A DNA stretch of 42,221 nucleotides from Chloroflexota bacterium (GCA_026389845.1 JAPLHB010000108.1:1-42221); one strand, 5' to 3'; counted from the first letter of the stretch, positions 27,301 to 36,596 are shown. Translations and numbers: made by a program. Notes: generated by a model not told the origin, from the sequence alone.

Positions 27301-30300
27301 ATGAGTATCCGATCCCCCAAGTTTCTCGCAATCCTGTTGATCATCGCGCTGACCGTGCCGATGTTCCTGGCCCCCACGGCCGCGGCTCCCACGGCGCAGG
27401 CGAAGATGGGCGACGTCAAGACCGCCAGCGACGCCTCCGTCGCCAAGATCCATCCCAAGCTCCAGGCTGCTGTGGCGGCTGCGGCTCTGACTGATGCAAT
27501 CAACATCATGGTTTACGCCAAGGCCGGTACCGATCTGAGCAAGTACCTGGATCGGCTGATCGTGCGTCCTTACGTGATGCCCAACGGCACGCAAGCTTAC
27601 TTCGGTCAGCTCAAGGCGGGCCAGGTGAGCAAGCTGGCCTCGTTGTCCGAGGTCGCCTACGTGCAGGAAATGAAGTATTCGGGCGACTTGCCCCAACTCC
27701 CCGAAGGCCCGCAAGGCAGCAGAAAGCCGGACACCGACGCCCTGCGCGCACGCTTCCAGGCGTTGAAGGCCGCCGGCCCCAAGGTCACCGTGTCCAAGCC
27801 GGCGGCCGATAAAGCCCGCATCGCCGACTGGTTCGACGTGCTCGACGTCCACAAGTCGAAGGCCGCCTGGGACCTGGGCTACACGGGTGAGGGCGTCAAG
27901 GTCATGGTCAACGACAGCGGCATTGACTTCTCGCACCCCGACCTGCTGGACACGCTGGCCCGCCAGACCGATCCCGCCTCGCCGTATTATGGCTGGCCGA
28001 TCGCGTTCGACTCCTTCTCGATGTTGGCCCTGGCCTATGACTACTACCTGGGCACCACCTACATCAAGGATGGTTTGGCCGGGAGTTATGCGCCGGACTA
28101 CGCCGACACCAGCGCCACCCGCGCGGGCGCGGCGCTGACGACCAATGCGGACGCCACCCTGGGCGCCACCTTCGCGCCGATTGGCAGCACCGATCCGGCC
28201 GGCCACGTCTACAAGTTCGCGGCCACCAGCAAGAGCGGCGTCTACCACTTCGGCTCGCACCCCGACACCGTGCTCCAGAAGTACTACTTCGACGAGCGCG
28301 CGGCGATCCTGGTGGTTGACGAGCACACCGCGGGCGTCTACGACACGGTCTACGTGGACATTGACGACGACTACGACTTCACCAACGATAAGCCGGCCGT
28401 ACGGGGCGACGAGTATATCTACAAGGACCTCGACGGCGACGGCTTCGCCGACATCTCCGGCGGCAACATCTACTGGATCAGCGACGGCGTCAACCCGCTG
28501 CCGGTTTCCGACTGGCTGTGGGGCATGGGGCCGGACGTGGCCGGGCCGGGCAACCTGGTCGCCTTCACGATCATGGATTGGTCCGAGCCGGCCGGCGATC
28601 ACGGCCAGTTGTGCGCCTCGGCCGTGGCTGCGCAGGGCGTGATTGACGGCGGCGCGCCGGTCACAAAGCCGGTGGGCGATGGCACCCCGGGCACCGGCCT
28701 GGTGCAGGGCGGCGGCAAGAACGCCAAGCTCGTGGCCGCGGGCAACCATTACATTTCGGTGGACGAAAACGAGGGGTACCTCTTCGCGGCCATGGGCTAC
28801 GACGGCCTCCCCGGCACCGAAGACGACATCCAGATCATCAGCAATTCGTGGGGCTACAGCGGCACCCACAACGACGGGTGGGACTACCTCTCCCGCTCGA
28901 TTGACTCGATTCTCCGCTACATCAACCCCAGCCTGTCCGACATGAACTCGACCGGCAACGGCGCGGCCGGCTACGGAACCGTCACTTCGCCGGGCGACAC
29001 GCTGGGCATCTCGGTCGGCGCTTCGACGCTGTACGACAGCGGTGCCAACTTCGATAGGCCGGCCACGATGGAGCAGTTCAATTACAACGACAGCATGAGC
29101 TGGTCGAACCGCGGCCCCACGGCCATGGGCGACAACGGCGTGAGCGTGCTGGCGAACGGCGCCTGGGGCGCGGGCGACTTTGCCCTGACCGAGGTGCTGG
29201 ACGGCTGGAATGCCTGGGAAATCTGGGGCGGCACCAGCCGGTCGGCCCCCATCGCGGCCGGCAACCTGGCGCTGGTGTACCAGGCCTTCATGGGGAAGAA
29301 CGGCCGGTGGCCTACCAACGTCGAGGCGCGCGCGATCCTGATGGCCGGCGCGGACAAGGCGTATAACGATGGCTTCACCGAGGGCGCGGGCACGGTCAAC
29401 GCTCTGCGGGCCGCGAAGATCGCGGCCGGCGAGGACGGCATCTACGCCCTGCCCGAAAGCTGGACGGCCGGCGACTTCCGCGGCACGGAGTACGAGGCGT
29501 TCAGCAAGATCATGTATCCGGGTGGCGCCGCGACCAAGACCTTCACCGTCTACAACGGCGGCGCGGCCGACAAGACGGTGCAGATCAGCGACGAGCAATT
29601 GGTGAAGATCGGCTCCAAAGAATGGGACTTCACCACGGCCAACCGCACGGCCGAGACCAAGGTCATGTACATGCCGGACTATCTGTTCGACGTGACGAGC
29701 ATGATCCCGGCCGGCACCGACATGATGGAGGTCAAGGCCGTCTTCCCGTTCGCCGAGTTCGACCCGGACGGCAACTACACGGCCAACTCGAGCTGGCGTC
29801 TGGTGCCGATGGACTGGACCGATCTCAACGGCGACGGCAAGCTGTGGACCGACAAGAACGGCAACGGCGCGGTGAACTGCGCGATCGTCGGCGGCAACCC
29901 GAACTTCAGCGACCCCGCCTGCGAGATCGAGGGCGGCGAGTTCAACCGCTTCGGCTATGGGTACGACCGTGGCACGTCGCTGCAACAGCGGGTGAAGCAG
30001 CCGCTGCAGCGCAAACACAACGGCGTCTTCGTGGCCCTGCAGCACCGCTCGTACTCCGCGCTGGTGCCGGTCACGCACCTGAAGATCCAACTCAACTTCT
30101 ACAAGATGGCCGATTTCCCCTGGCTGACCACTGACGCTTCGGTGACGGTGCCGGCCGGCGGCAGCGCGACCTTCGACGCGACGATGGCGGTTCCTGCGTT
30201 GGCCGGCGTGGGTCTCTACGAGGGCTACATCCGGCTGAACGACGGGGCCAACGTCAGCAGCATCCCGGTCGTCGCTAACGTGGCGGCCTGGAGCACCGAC

Positions 30301-31965
30301 TTCACCTTCGGCGGCCCGCCGGACTCCAAGTCGCCCTACGACAACGGCCAGGTCCTCGGCTACTTCGACTGGGACTGGCGCGCGGAAGCGGGCGACTGGC
30401 GCTTCTTCTTCGTGGACGTGCCCGATGGCACCCCCATGGGGACCAGCCTGTTGGTGGACACGCGCTGGAGCGGCGCGAACACCGACATTGACACGCTCGT
30501 CATGGGGCCGATGGAGGACTGCTTCTCCAACGGCGTCGGCTGCGCCTGGCCGTTCGAGATTTTCCCCGGCGTGCAGTCGGTCTACGGGCCGTACACCCTG
30601 GACGTGATGGGCGGCAGCCCGGATACCAACATCGGCGCCGGTAAGTGGCTGTATGACACCTCCACAGGCGGCCCGCGCGAGATCGTGGCTGCACCGACGA
30701 CCCCCGGCCTGAACGTGGTGGCCCTGCACAACGTGATGTACGACGGCAGCCAGCCCCAGGAGCGGTTCACGGGCCAGGTCGGCACGATCCGTGCCACGCC
30801 GGACGCAGTGGACATGTTCGTCGGCAACGGTACCTCCGGCAGCTTCCCGGTGAGCGTCCAGTCCTCTCTGCCGCTGGCCGGTCTGCAGGCGGATGCCTTC
30901 GGCCTGGGCGTCCCGGAGAAGCACCTGGGTCTGCCGCAGCACCAGGACGACCCGAACGATCCGAGCACGTCGTTCTACACCTTCCCGATCGCCATCACCC
31001 ACGGCGCCAAACTCGATGTCACGATGACCGGAGCGGCCGGCGATCTCGACCTGTTCCTGCTGTACGACTTCAACGGGGACGGCAACTTCAACTTCGGCAC
31101 CGAAATCGTCGGTTCCTCGACCACCAGCACGGCGAATGAGTCCGTCAGCGTGACCATGCCGCCCGACGGCAATTACCTGGCGGCGGTCCACGGCTATGCG
31201 GCCGCGGCGGCCACGTTCGACCTGGTCATCAACGCCGTCCAGGGCGCTGACCTGTCCATCTCGGGCATGCCGGCCGGCCCGTTCCCGCCTAACACGCCCA
31301 TCAACTTCACCGTCAACTGGGCCAAGACCGTGCCGCCCGGCGACGCGGCCGAAGGCCTGATCCTGGCCGGCCCGCCCGGCGCCCCGGCCGCGCTGCAGAT
31401 CCCGGTGCGGCTGCACAACATCGTCGCGGCGTCCGAGACGATGACGCTCCCCGCGGTGGCCGATTCCTACATCGCCAGCGGCTTCCCGACGACGAACTAT
31501 GGCGCTGAGCCGTTCCTGTTCATCGGCGGCAACGACGTGCTGCGCGACGTGGTGAAGTTCGACACCACGGCCATCAATCCGATCTATCCGGTGCAGTCGG
31601 CCAAGCTGCGGCTCTACGTGGATGCCTTCGGCAGCACCGGCCAGCAGCACACGCTGCAAGCCCTCGGCCCCACGAAGTCCTGGGCCGAGAACACCGTCAC
31701 CTGGAACACGCCGTGGACCGTGCCCGGCGGCGACTACGGCGCCGTGATCGCCAGCACGACCCTCAGCTCGGCCAACGTCGACGGCTGGGTCGAGTTGGAC
31801 GTAACCGATCTGGCGAAGAGCTGGGTGCAGACCCCGAGCACGAACATGGGTGTGCTGCTCAAGGCCACCCCCCTCTCGGCGTACGCCACGTTCCGCTTCG
31901 CCGGCCGGCAGTACTGGAATGCCTGGCAGGTCCCGCAGCTCGTCGTGACCTACGGCCTGCCGTGA
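27301..31965 (+). CDS. Giant secreted subtilase (S8, pyrolysin-like) with DNRLRE domain
   Basis: 1554 residues from ATG 27301, preceded by AAGGAG. Signal peptide (about 1-28), propeptide (about 45-150), then the catalytic triad Asp205 (VMVNDSGIDFSHPDL), His434 (GDHGQLCASAVA) and Ser646 (GGTSRSAPIAAG). An about 230-residue insert between Asp and His contains a Ca-binding-like stretch (VYVDIDDDYDFTNDKP, DLDGDGFADISGG), typical of pyrolysin-type subtilases. Long beta-rich regions (about 700-1370) and a C-terminal DNRLRE domain (about 1380-1554, ADSYIASGFPTTNYGAEP) similar to the first subtilase follow. It is expected to be an extracellular protease. Confidence 0.95.
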   Translation: MSIRSPKFLAILLIIALTVPMFLAPTAAAPTAQAKMGDVKTASDASVAKIHPKLQAAVAAAALTDAINIMVYAKAGTDLSKYLDRLIVRPYVMPNGTQAYFGQLKAGQVSKLASLSEVAYVQEMKYSGDLPQLPEGPQGSRKPDTDALRARFQALKAAGPKVTVSKPAADKARIADWFDVLDVHKSKAAWDLGYTGEGVKVMVNDSGIDFSHPDLLDTLARQTDPASPYYGWPIAFDSFSMLALAYDYYLGTTYIKDGLAGSYAPDYADTSATRAGAALTTNADATLGATFAPIGSTDPAGHVYKFAATSKSGVYHFGSHPDTVLQKYYFDERAAILVVDEHTAGVYDTVYVDIDDDYDFTNDKPAVRGDEYIYKDLDGDGFADISGGNIYWISDGVNPLPVSDWLWGMGPDVAGPGNLVAFTIMDWSEPAGDHGQLCASAVAAQGVIDGGAPVTKPVGDGTPGTGLVQGGGKNAKLVAAGNHYISVDENEGYLFAAMGYDGLPGTEDDIQIISNSWGYSGTHNDGWDYLSRSIDSILRYINPSLSDMNSTGNGAAGYGTVTSPGDTLGISVGASTLYDSGANFDRPATMEQFNYNDSMSWSNRGPTAMGDNGVSVLANGAWGAGDFALTEVLDGWNAWEIWGGTSRSAPIAAGNLALVYQAFMGKNGRWPTNVEARAILMAGADKAYNDGFTEGAGTVNALRAAKIAAGEDGIYALPESWTAGDFRGTEYEAFSKIMYPGGAATKTFTVYNGGAADKTVQISDEQLVKIGSKEWDFTTANRTAETKVMYMPDYLFDVTSMIPAGTDMMEVKAVFPFAEFDPDGNYTANSSWRLVPMDWTDLNGDGKLWTDKNGNGAVNCAIVGGNPNFSDPACEIEGGEFNRFGYGYDRGTSLQQRVKQPLQRKHNGVFVALQHRSYSALVPVTHLKIQLNFYKMADFPWLTTDASVTVPAGGSATFDATMAVPALAGVGLYEGYIRLNDGANVSSIPVVANVAAWSTDFTFGGPPDSKSPYDNGQVLGYFDWDWRAEAGDWRFFFVDVPDGTPMGTSLLVDTRWSGANTDIDTLVMGPMEDCFSNGVGCAWPFEIFPGVQSVYGPYTLDVMGGSPDTNIGAGKWLYDTSTGGPREIVAAPTTPGLNVVALHNVMYDGSQPQERFTGQVGTIRATPDAVDMFVGNGTSGSFPVSVQSSLPLAGLQADAFGLGVPEKHLGLPQHQDDPNDPSTSFYTFPIAITHGAKLDVTMTGAAGDLDLFLLYDFNGDGNFNFGTEIVGSSTTSTANESVSVTMPPDGNYLAAVHGYAAAAATFDLVINAVQGADLSISGMPAGPFPPNTPINFTVNWAKTVPPGDAAEGLILAGPPGAPAALQIPVRLHNIVAASETMTLPAVADSYIASGFPTTNYGAEPFLFIGGNDVLRDVVKFDTTAINPIYPVQSAKLRLYVDAFGSTGQQHTLQALGPTKSWAENTVTWNTPWTVPGGDYGAVIASTTLSSANVDGWVELDVTDLAKSWVQTPSTNMGVLLKATPLSAYATFRFAGRQYWNAWQVPQLVVTYGLP

Positions 31966-31977
31966 TGCCCTAGACCA

Positions 31978-32063
31978 ATACGGTTCAGTTAGCGCTCCGG
32001 AGTCGAGGCTTTAGCCGGAAGGCTCCGCCTGAAGACTCTACTCCGGGCTTATCTGAACTGTAT
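31978..32063. repeat. MITE-like element with ATACGGTTCAG termini
   Basis: 86 bp, termini ATACGGTTCAG / CTGAACTGTAT (10 of 11 paired), inner GGCTTTAGCCGG segment shared with the 19736 repeat. It lies 12 bases after the second subtilase stop. The termini resemble those of the element at 5011-5139 (CCGTTCAG). Confidence 0.65.
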
Positions 32064-32069
32064 CGTCCC

Positions 32070-32105
32070 CAGGCCCGCAGGGCTTCGGAAAACCCTGTGG
32101 GCCTG
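32070..32105 (+). terminator. Hairpin after the second subtilase
   Basis: 13-bp stem (CAGGCCCGCAGGG / CCCTGTGGGCCTG with one G-T pair), without a T-tract. Possibly a transcript-end hairpin working with the next terminator. Confidence 0.5.
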
Positions 32106-32120
32106 CGTGAGTTGGTATCG

Positions 32121-32161
32121 AGACCCGAGGAATCCGCTTTCAGCGGGTTCCTCGGGTCTTT
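32121..32161 (+). terminator. Rho-independent terminator of the second subtilase
   Basis: 12-bp stem AGACCCGAGGAA / TTCCTCGGGTCT with an inner CCGC/GCGG stem, followed by TTTG. Confidence 0.8.
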
Positions 32162-32229
32162 GTCTGTCGGTGCGGAGATTTTTCGCTGTTTCACGCCGTC
32201 GCGAGAGGTCAGGGATAGATCCGCTGTCC

Positions 32230-32315
32230 TGAAAATAGGCCGCGGATGCGCGCGGATAAACGCGGATAAAGGGAAAAATCCGTGCCCATCCGTGAATATC
32301 CGCGGCCCGTTTTCA
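32230..32315. repeat. Decamer hairpin array, copy 3
   Basis: Outer arms TGAAAATAGGCCGCGGAT / ATCCGCGGCCCGTTTTCA (16 of 18 paired) enclosing period-10 units CGCGGATAAA on the left and ATCCGTGCCC, ATCCGTGAAT on the right. Confidence 0.8.
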
Positions 32316-32367
32316 TGCCCTGTGGCGACGCGCCCGGCATGGGAAACTGCTCAGAAACTAGAAACTT

Positions 32368-32548
32368 GTCACCCTGAGCGGGTCTACGACAAACAGTACG
32401 CCGCGGCGTGACTCTAGCGAAGGGTCTCGCTGCCACGCCAGAACTTGTTCCTTCACTGTGTTCAGGACAAGCTCTGAGCGCAGCGAATGGATGCTTCGCT
32501 GGAAGCTCGCCGCAACATAAGACACGGAAACGACCCGCTCAGCATGAC
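32368..32548. repeat. GTCAnnCTnAGCGGGT family element, copy 2
   Basis: 181 bp, ends GTCACCCTGAGCGGGT and ACCCGCTCAGCATGAC. It has an extra inner block (CTTGTTCCTTCACTGTGTTC onward, 32447-32480) that is also in copy 4. The region 31966-32910 holds no protein gene, only repeats and terminators. Confidence 0.78.
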
Positions 32549-32738
32549 AAGCGGAGGAGTTTCTTGCTTCACAAATGCCACCGGTGGCATGGCGGTTCTC
32601 AGAATGACACCGAAGTCACCGACACTTTTGCGGTATACTCAGTCTCCGCTTGGCTGTTCCCCCTTCTCGCGGTATACTTTCCAACGCGAAATAACGACGA
32701 ATTATGGGCAGTACCGCAAAATCCGTTTTTAGGCTTCT

Positions 32739-32871
32739 GTCATTCTGAGCGGGTCTGCCCATAAACTTTCGTGATGGCGTGACACCAGCGAAGAATCTCC
32801 TTATCGCGACCAGACCCTTCGCTGGATTCACGTCGTAACGCACCACGCGGGGTCAACCCGCTCAGGGTGAC
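32739..32871. repeat. GTCAnnCTnAGCGGGT family element, copy 3
   Basis: 133 bp, ends GTCATTCTGAGCGGGT and ACCCGCTCAGGGTGAC, inner CCAGCGAAGAATCTCC / GACCCTTCGCTGG. Closest to copy 1 in length and layout, and likewise just upstream of a subtilase gene. Two GCGGTATACT direct repeats precede it (about 32629 and 32667). Confidence 0.8.
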
Positions 32872-32910
32872 AGTTGTCGCCGTGAAGTTCATAAGCCGAG
32901 GTGATATTCC

Positions 32911-35900
32911 ATGCATACCCGTTCTTTTCGCCTGACCCTGACTCTGGCCCTGCCCGTCCTCCTGTTGCTCCTGGGCGCGCTCGCCCTTCAAGCGGACGTT
33001 GATCCTCAGTCGGCGCAGGCCGACTTCGCGATGGTTGCCGCGGTTTCAACCGCCGGGACCCCTGCCCCCGGCAAGCTCGTCGTCGCGGTCGCGTCCGGCA
33101 CGGACGAGGCCACCCTGATCGCGTTGCTCAGCCGTGAGGGCGCCACCCTCGACCGTTATTTGCCCCGACTTGGCCTGGCCCTCGTGGATGTGCCGCCTGG
33201 GGACGAGGCGCGCGCCACGGGCGCGTTGGCCGCGGACCCCCAGGTGGACTTCGTGACCGGGCACCGCAAGTCCGTTCGCATGGCCGACGTGCCACTCGAC
33301 CAGTATTTCGGCCAACAATGGGGCATGGTCAAGGCGCAAGGGCCGGCCGCGTGGGATCTGGCGTGGGGCGATCCGAGCGTGGCCGTGGCGGTCGTGGACA
33401 CCGGCGTCAACTATATGCAGCAGGATTTGCGCGACCGCACCTGGTATAATCCCGGCGAAAGCGCGATCAACCCGGCCACGGGGCAACGCGATTGCAGCCA
33501 GCCCATCTCTTACAATGGCGTGGACGACGACGAGAACGGCCTGGTGGACGACTGCCGCGGCTGGAACTTCTCGGATCCGCCGGGCAAGGATCCGATGGAC
33601 GGCAACGGGCACGGCACCGCGGTCGCGGGGATCGTCGCGGCCACGACGAACAATTGGGACCCGATCATCCAGAATTATGCCGGCGTCGCGGGCATGGCGC
33701 GGCAGGCCAGGGTGATGGCGTTGCGCGTGTTCGACAGCTACGGCACGGGCTACACGTTCGACATCGCCCAGGGCATGGATTACGCGACGGCCAGCGGGGC
33801 CAAGATCATCAACCTGAGCCTGACGCTGGTGAATCCGAACCCCTACGACGTGGAGATGCTCCAGCGGGCCGTGGCCGCGGCGCAGGCGGCGGGGGTGACG
33901 GTCGTGGCGGCTGCCGGCAACGATAACTACAACGGCATTGCCTATCCGGCTAAGTTCCCCGGCGTCCTGGCCGTCGGCGCGAGCACCGAGGCCGACACCC
34001 GCGCGTCCTTCTCGAACTACGGTAGCCGGCTCGACCTGGTGGCGCCCGGCGTCGGCATCGTCTCGACGTTACTCGGTCCCGGCAACCAGAGCTATGGCCG
34101 TTACCACGACACGGGCAGCGGCACGTCGTTTGCGTCGCCCCACGTGGCCGGCGTGGCGGCCCTGGTGCGCAGCCTCCGCCCCGATTTGAGTCAGAGCGCG
34201 GTCTACGACCTGATCTCCCGCACCGCCGACGACGTGGGCGACCCTGGTTGGGACACGCAGACCGGCTGGGGCCGTCTCAACGCCTACCGTGCGGTCGCGG
34301 AAGCCATCTTCGGCCTCGACCTGGCCCTCGTCGCCGAACCGGCCACTATCCCACCGGCCGGCACGACGATCATTCAGCTACAGATCAGCGCGCCCGGCCC
34401 GATTTTAGATTTTAGATTTGGGATTGCAGATTGCGGATTGGCAATCCGTAATCTGCAATCTGCAATCTGCAATCTGCAATCCGGCGTCCCCGCGGGTTTC
34501 GGTGCGCGCGTGACTCTCGCCGCCAGCGCGGGCACGATCACCCCGACCGTGGTCACAGTGGACGGCTCGGGTCGGGCCAGCGTGTTGTTCAGTGCGGAAG
34601 CGTTCACCGGCACGGCCGAGATCATCGCGACGTTGGGGGGTGTGACCGCGACCCTGCCGGTGACGATCACCTCGGGCCTGCCGGCAACGCTGGAGCTGGC
34701 CGCGGCCCCGGTCCGCCTCGGCGCCGGCGGCCGGCAGGCGATCATTACCGCGACTGTGCGGGACGAGGGCGGCAGCGCAGTGAGCGACGGCGCCGAGGTC
34801 GCGTTCACGACGACCCTGGGTAGCGTCAGCCCTGTCACCGCGACCACGACGGCCGGCCGGACGACGACGATCTTGACCTCGGGCGAACTGACCGGCACGG
34901 CAACCATCGAGGCCACGGCCGGCGGGGTGACGGGCACGATCGGCGTGGAGATCCTGGGCGCGGGCGTTCCTTTCAGCCTCACCCTGGCCGCTGACCCCAC
35001 CCCGCTCTTCGTGGACGGGCCGCCTGCGACCATCACAGCCACTTTCTTCGACGCGCTGGGCGATCCGGTCCCCGACGGGACGGTCGTCCAATTCACGACG
35101 ACGCGTGGTGTGCTCACCCCCACGGTCGCGTCCACCGCCGACGGCCAGGCCAGCGCGCGCCTCCTCCCCGGCACAAGCCCCGGCCCGGCGCGCGTCACGG
35201 CGACGGCCGGCGGCGTGGCGGGCGACGTGGCGATCGCCATCCGGCCCGGCGCGGCGGTTGCCCTGACCCTGACCGCGACGCCGGCCGAGCTGGTGGCCGG
35301 CTATAGTCAGGTGGCCCAACTGGCCGGCTTCGTGGTCGATCGCTACGGCAATCCCGTGGCCGACGGGACGAGCGTCGCCTTTACCGCGTCGTTGGGCATC
35401 GTCAGCCCGGCCACGGTGACGACCACGAACGGCGTGGCCGCGGCCAGCTTCGTCGGGGAGTTGATCGCGGGCACGAGCGCGATCACGGCCACCACCGGCG
35501 ACGCGATGGGTCACGTCCAGGTGCGCGTCCGCCCGACCGCCCCGGTCAGCCTGACCCTGGCGTTCGCGCCTCCAAAGATCGGCGTCGGCGGGCTGCCGGC
35601 CGGCACCGCAACCTTCACGGCGACGGTGAGAGATACCTACGGCAACCCGGCCGAGGATGGCACACAGGTGGAGTTTGGGACGGATTTGGGGACGTGGCGG
35701 GCGGGGCAAATCGCAAATCGCAAATCGCAAATCGCAAATGATGAAGGGCGAATCACGAATCACGCATCACGTATCACGAGCTCGGTCACTCTGACCGTGC
35801 CATCCACCGGCGGCACAGCCATCGCGGAGCTGGTTTCCGGACCGGTCGCGGGGACGGCGCACGTGCGCGTGACGGTAACGCCAAGCCTGTGGCAGACGGC

Positions 35901-36234
35901 CGATTTGCCCATCCGGCCGGGCGGCCCCATGACCATTACACTGACTGCGAACCCGCCGGCCGTGGTGTTCGGTGGGCGCACGCAGTTGACGGCGTTCGTG
36001 ACCGACGAGTACGGCAACAAGGTGGCGGAGGGGACGGCCGTGCGCTTCGTCGCCAGCCGGGGCGAGCCGCGCCAGGCCGACGTGTCAACCACGAGCGGCG
36101 TCGCATCCACCTGGCTCACCGCCGACCGGCAGCCCGGCGTCATCTCGGTGGTGGTCATCAGCGGCAATGCGTCGGCGTTCGGGAGCGTGGAAGTCACGCC
36201 GGTGAGGAGATATGTGCCGCTGGTGGTGAGGTGA
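32911..36234 (+). CDS. Secreted subtilase (S8) with Big_1-like repeats and YVPLVVR end
   Basis: 1107 residues; ribosome site GAGGTGAT. Signal peptide (1-about 29), I9-like propeptide (about 50-120), catalytic Asp163 (AVVDTGVNYM), His234 (GNGHGTAVAGI), Ser406 (GTSFASPHVAGVAALV). About six bacterial Ig-like (Big_1/invasin type) domains follow (about 475-1095), each with DxxGNPVxDGTxVxFT and TATxGG patterns. The last residues RRYVPLVVR match the end of the beta-helix protein. Two heptamer arrays are inserted in frame: residues 498-525 (between APGP and VPAGFG) and about residues 933-957 inside a Big domain. The triad is intact, so activity is expected; the inserts probably form exposed loops. 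Confidence 0.94.
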   Translation: MHTRSFRLTLTLALPVLLLLLGALALQADVDPQSAQADFAMVAAVSTAGTPAPGKLVVAVASGTDEATLIALLSREGATLDRYLPRLGLALVDVPPGDEARATGALAADPQVDFVTGHRKSVRMADVPLDQYFGQQWGMVKAQGPAAWDLAWGDPSVAVAVVDTGVNYMQQDLRDRTWYNPGESAINPATGQRDCSQPISYNGVDDDENGLVDDCRGWNFSDPPGKDPMDGNGHGTAVAGIVAATTNNWDPIIQNYAGVAGMARQARVMALRVFDSYGTGYTFDIAQGMDYATASGAKIINLSLTLVNPNPYDVEMLQRAVAAAQAAGVTVVAAAGNDNYNGIAYPAKFPGVLAVGASTEADTRASFSNYGSRLDLVAPGVGIVSTLLGPGNQSYGRYHDTGSGTSFASPHVAGVAALVRSLRPDLSQSAVYDLISRTADDVGDPGWDTQTGWGRLNAYRAVAEAIFGLDLALVAEPATIPPAGTTIIQLQISAPGPILDFRFGIADCGLAIRNLQSAICNLQSGVPAGFGARVTLAASAGTITPTVVTVDGSGRASVLFSAEAFTGTAEIIATLGGVTATLPVTITSGLPATLELAAAPVRLGAGGRQAIITATVRDEGGSAVSDGAEVAFTTTLGSVSPVTATTTAGRTTTILTSGELTGTATIEATAGGVTGTIGVEILGAGVPFSLTLAADPTPLFVDGPPATITATFFDALGDPVPDGTVVQFTTTRGVLTPTVASTADGQASARLLPGTSPGPARVTATAGGVAGDVAIAIRPGAAVALTLTATPAELVAGYSQVAQLAGFVVDRYGNPVADGTSVAFTASLGIVSPATVTTTNGVAAASFVGELIAGTSAITATTGDAMGHVQVRVRPTAPVSLTLAFAPPKIGVGGLPAGTATFTATVRDTYGNPAEDGTQVEFGTDLGTWRAGQIANRKSQIANDEGRITNHASRITSSVTLTVPSTGGTAIAELVSGPVAGTAHVRVTVTPSLWQTADLPIRPGGPMTITLTANPPAVVFGGRTQLTAFVTDEYGNKVAEGTAVRFVASRGEPRQADVSTTSGVASTWLTADRQPGVISVVVISGNASAFGSVEVTPVRRYVPLVVR
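34401..34483. repeat. Heptamer array B, in frame inside the third subtilase
   Basis: Left arm of six GATTnnn units (GATTTTA twice, GATTTGG, GATTGCA, GATTGCG, GATTGG), right arm of six nAATCnG units (CAATCCG, TAATCTG, CAATCTG three times, CAATCCG). The arms face each other, giving an almost perfect 19-bp hairpin core. It encodes 28 residues (four cycles of 7) in frame. Confidence 0.92.
35707..35780. repeat. Heptamer array C, in frame inside the third subtilase
   Basis: Four CAAATCG units (35707-35734), a CAAATGATGAAGGG join, then CGAATCA twice, CGCATCA and CGTATCA (35749-35776). It encodes QIANRKSQIAN and then RITNHASRIT in the subtilase frame. Two different heptamers are joined in one insertion. 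Confidence 0.9.
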
Positions 36235-36254
36235 GAGGGGGCGGAGATGAGAGG

Positions 36255-36345
36255 GCGTGGTGCGTGATGCGTGATGCGTGATGCGTGATGCGTGATGGTT
36301 AAGTCTTTCGCGCCGAGAATCACGCAGCACGCATCACTAGACTTC
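36255..36345. repeat. Heptamer array D
   Basis: GCGTGGT followed by five GCGTGAT units (36255-36296), a loop, then inverted units AATCACG, CAGCACG, CATCACT. It starts 20 bases after the third subtilase stop. Confidence 0.88.
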
Positions 36346-36364
36346 ATCGGAAATAAGAACGAGT

Positions 36365-36596
36365 GTCACCCCTTCGCTGCACTCAGGGCAGGCTCTGAGC
36401 GGGTCTAACCCGTGTAGTGCGTTGCGGCGAGCCTCTAGCGAAGGGTCTCGTGTGGTATGGAGCGAGAACTTGTTCCTTCACTGTGTTCAGGACAAGCTCT
36501 GAACGCAGTGAAGAGCCTGCCCTGAGTACAACGAAGGGATTCTTCGCTGGTTTCACGCCGCAACGAGGAGTCTGGGACTGACCCGCTCAGAATGAC
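36365..36596. repeat. GTCAnnCTnAGCGGGT family element, copy 4
   Basis: 232 bp, right end ACCCGCTCAGAATGAC; the left end GTCACCC is interrupted by a CTTCGCTGCACTCAGGGCAG insert before CTGAGCGGGTCT. It carries the CTTGTTCCTTCACTGTGTTC block of copy 2. It fills most of 36235-36621, which has no gene. Confidence 0.72.

Noticed and set aside
23907..31659. Very long open frames on the minus strand opposite the first two subtilases (770 and 1461 codons)
   Set aside because: They are antisense shadows caused by strong GC3 bias in the subtilase genes; no ribosome site, domain or family resemblance, and the plus-strand products have clear catalytic motifs.
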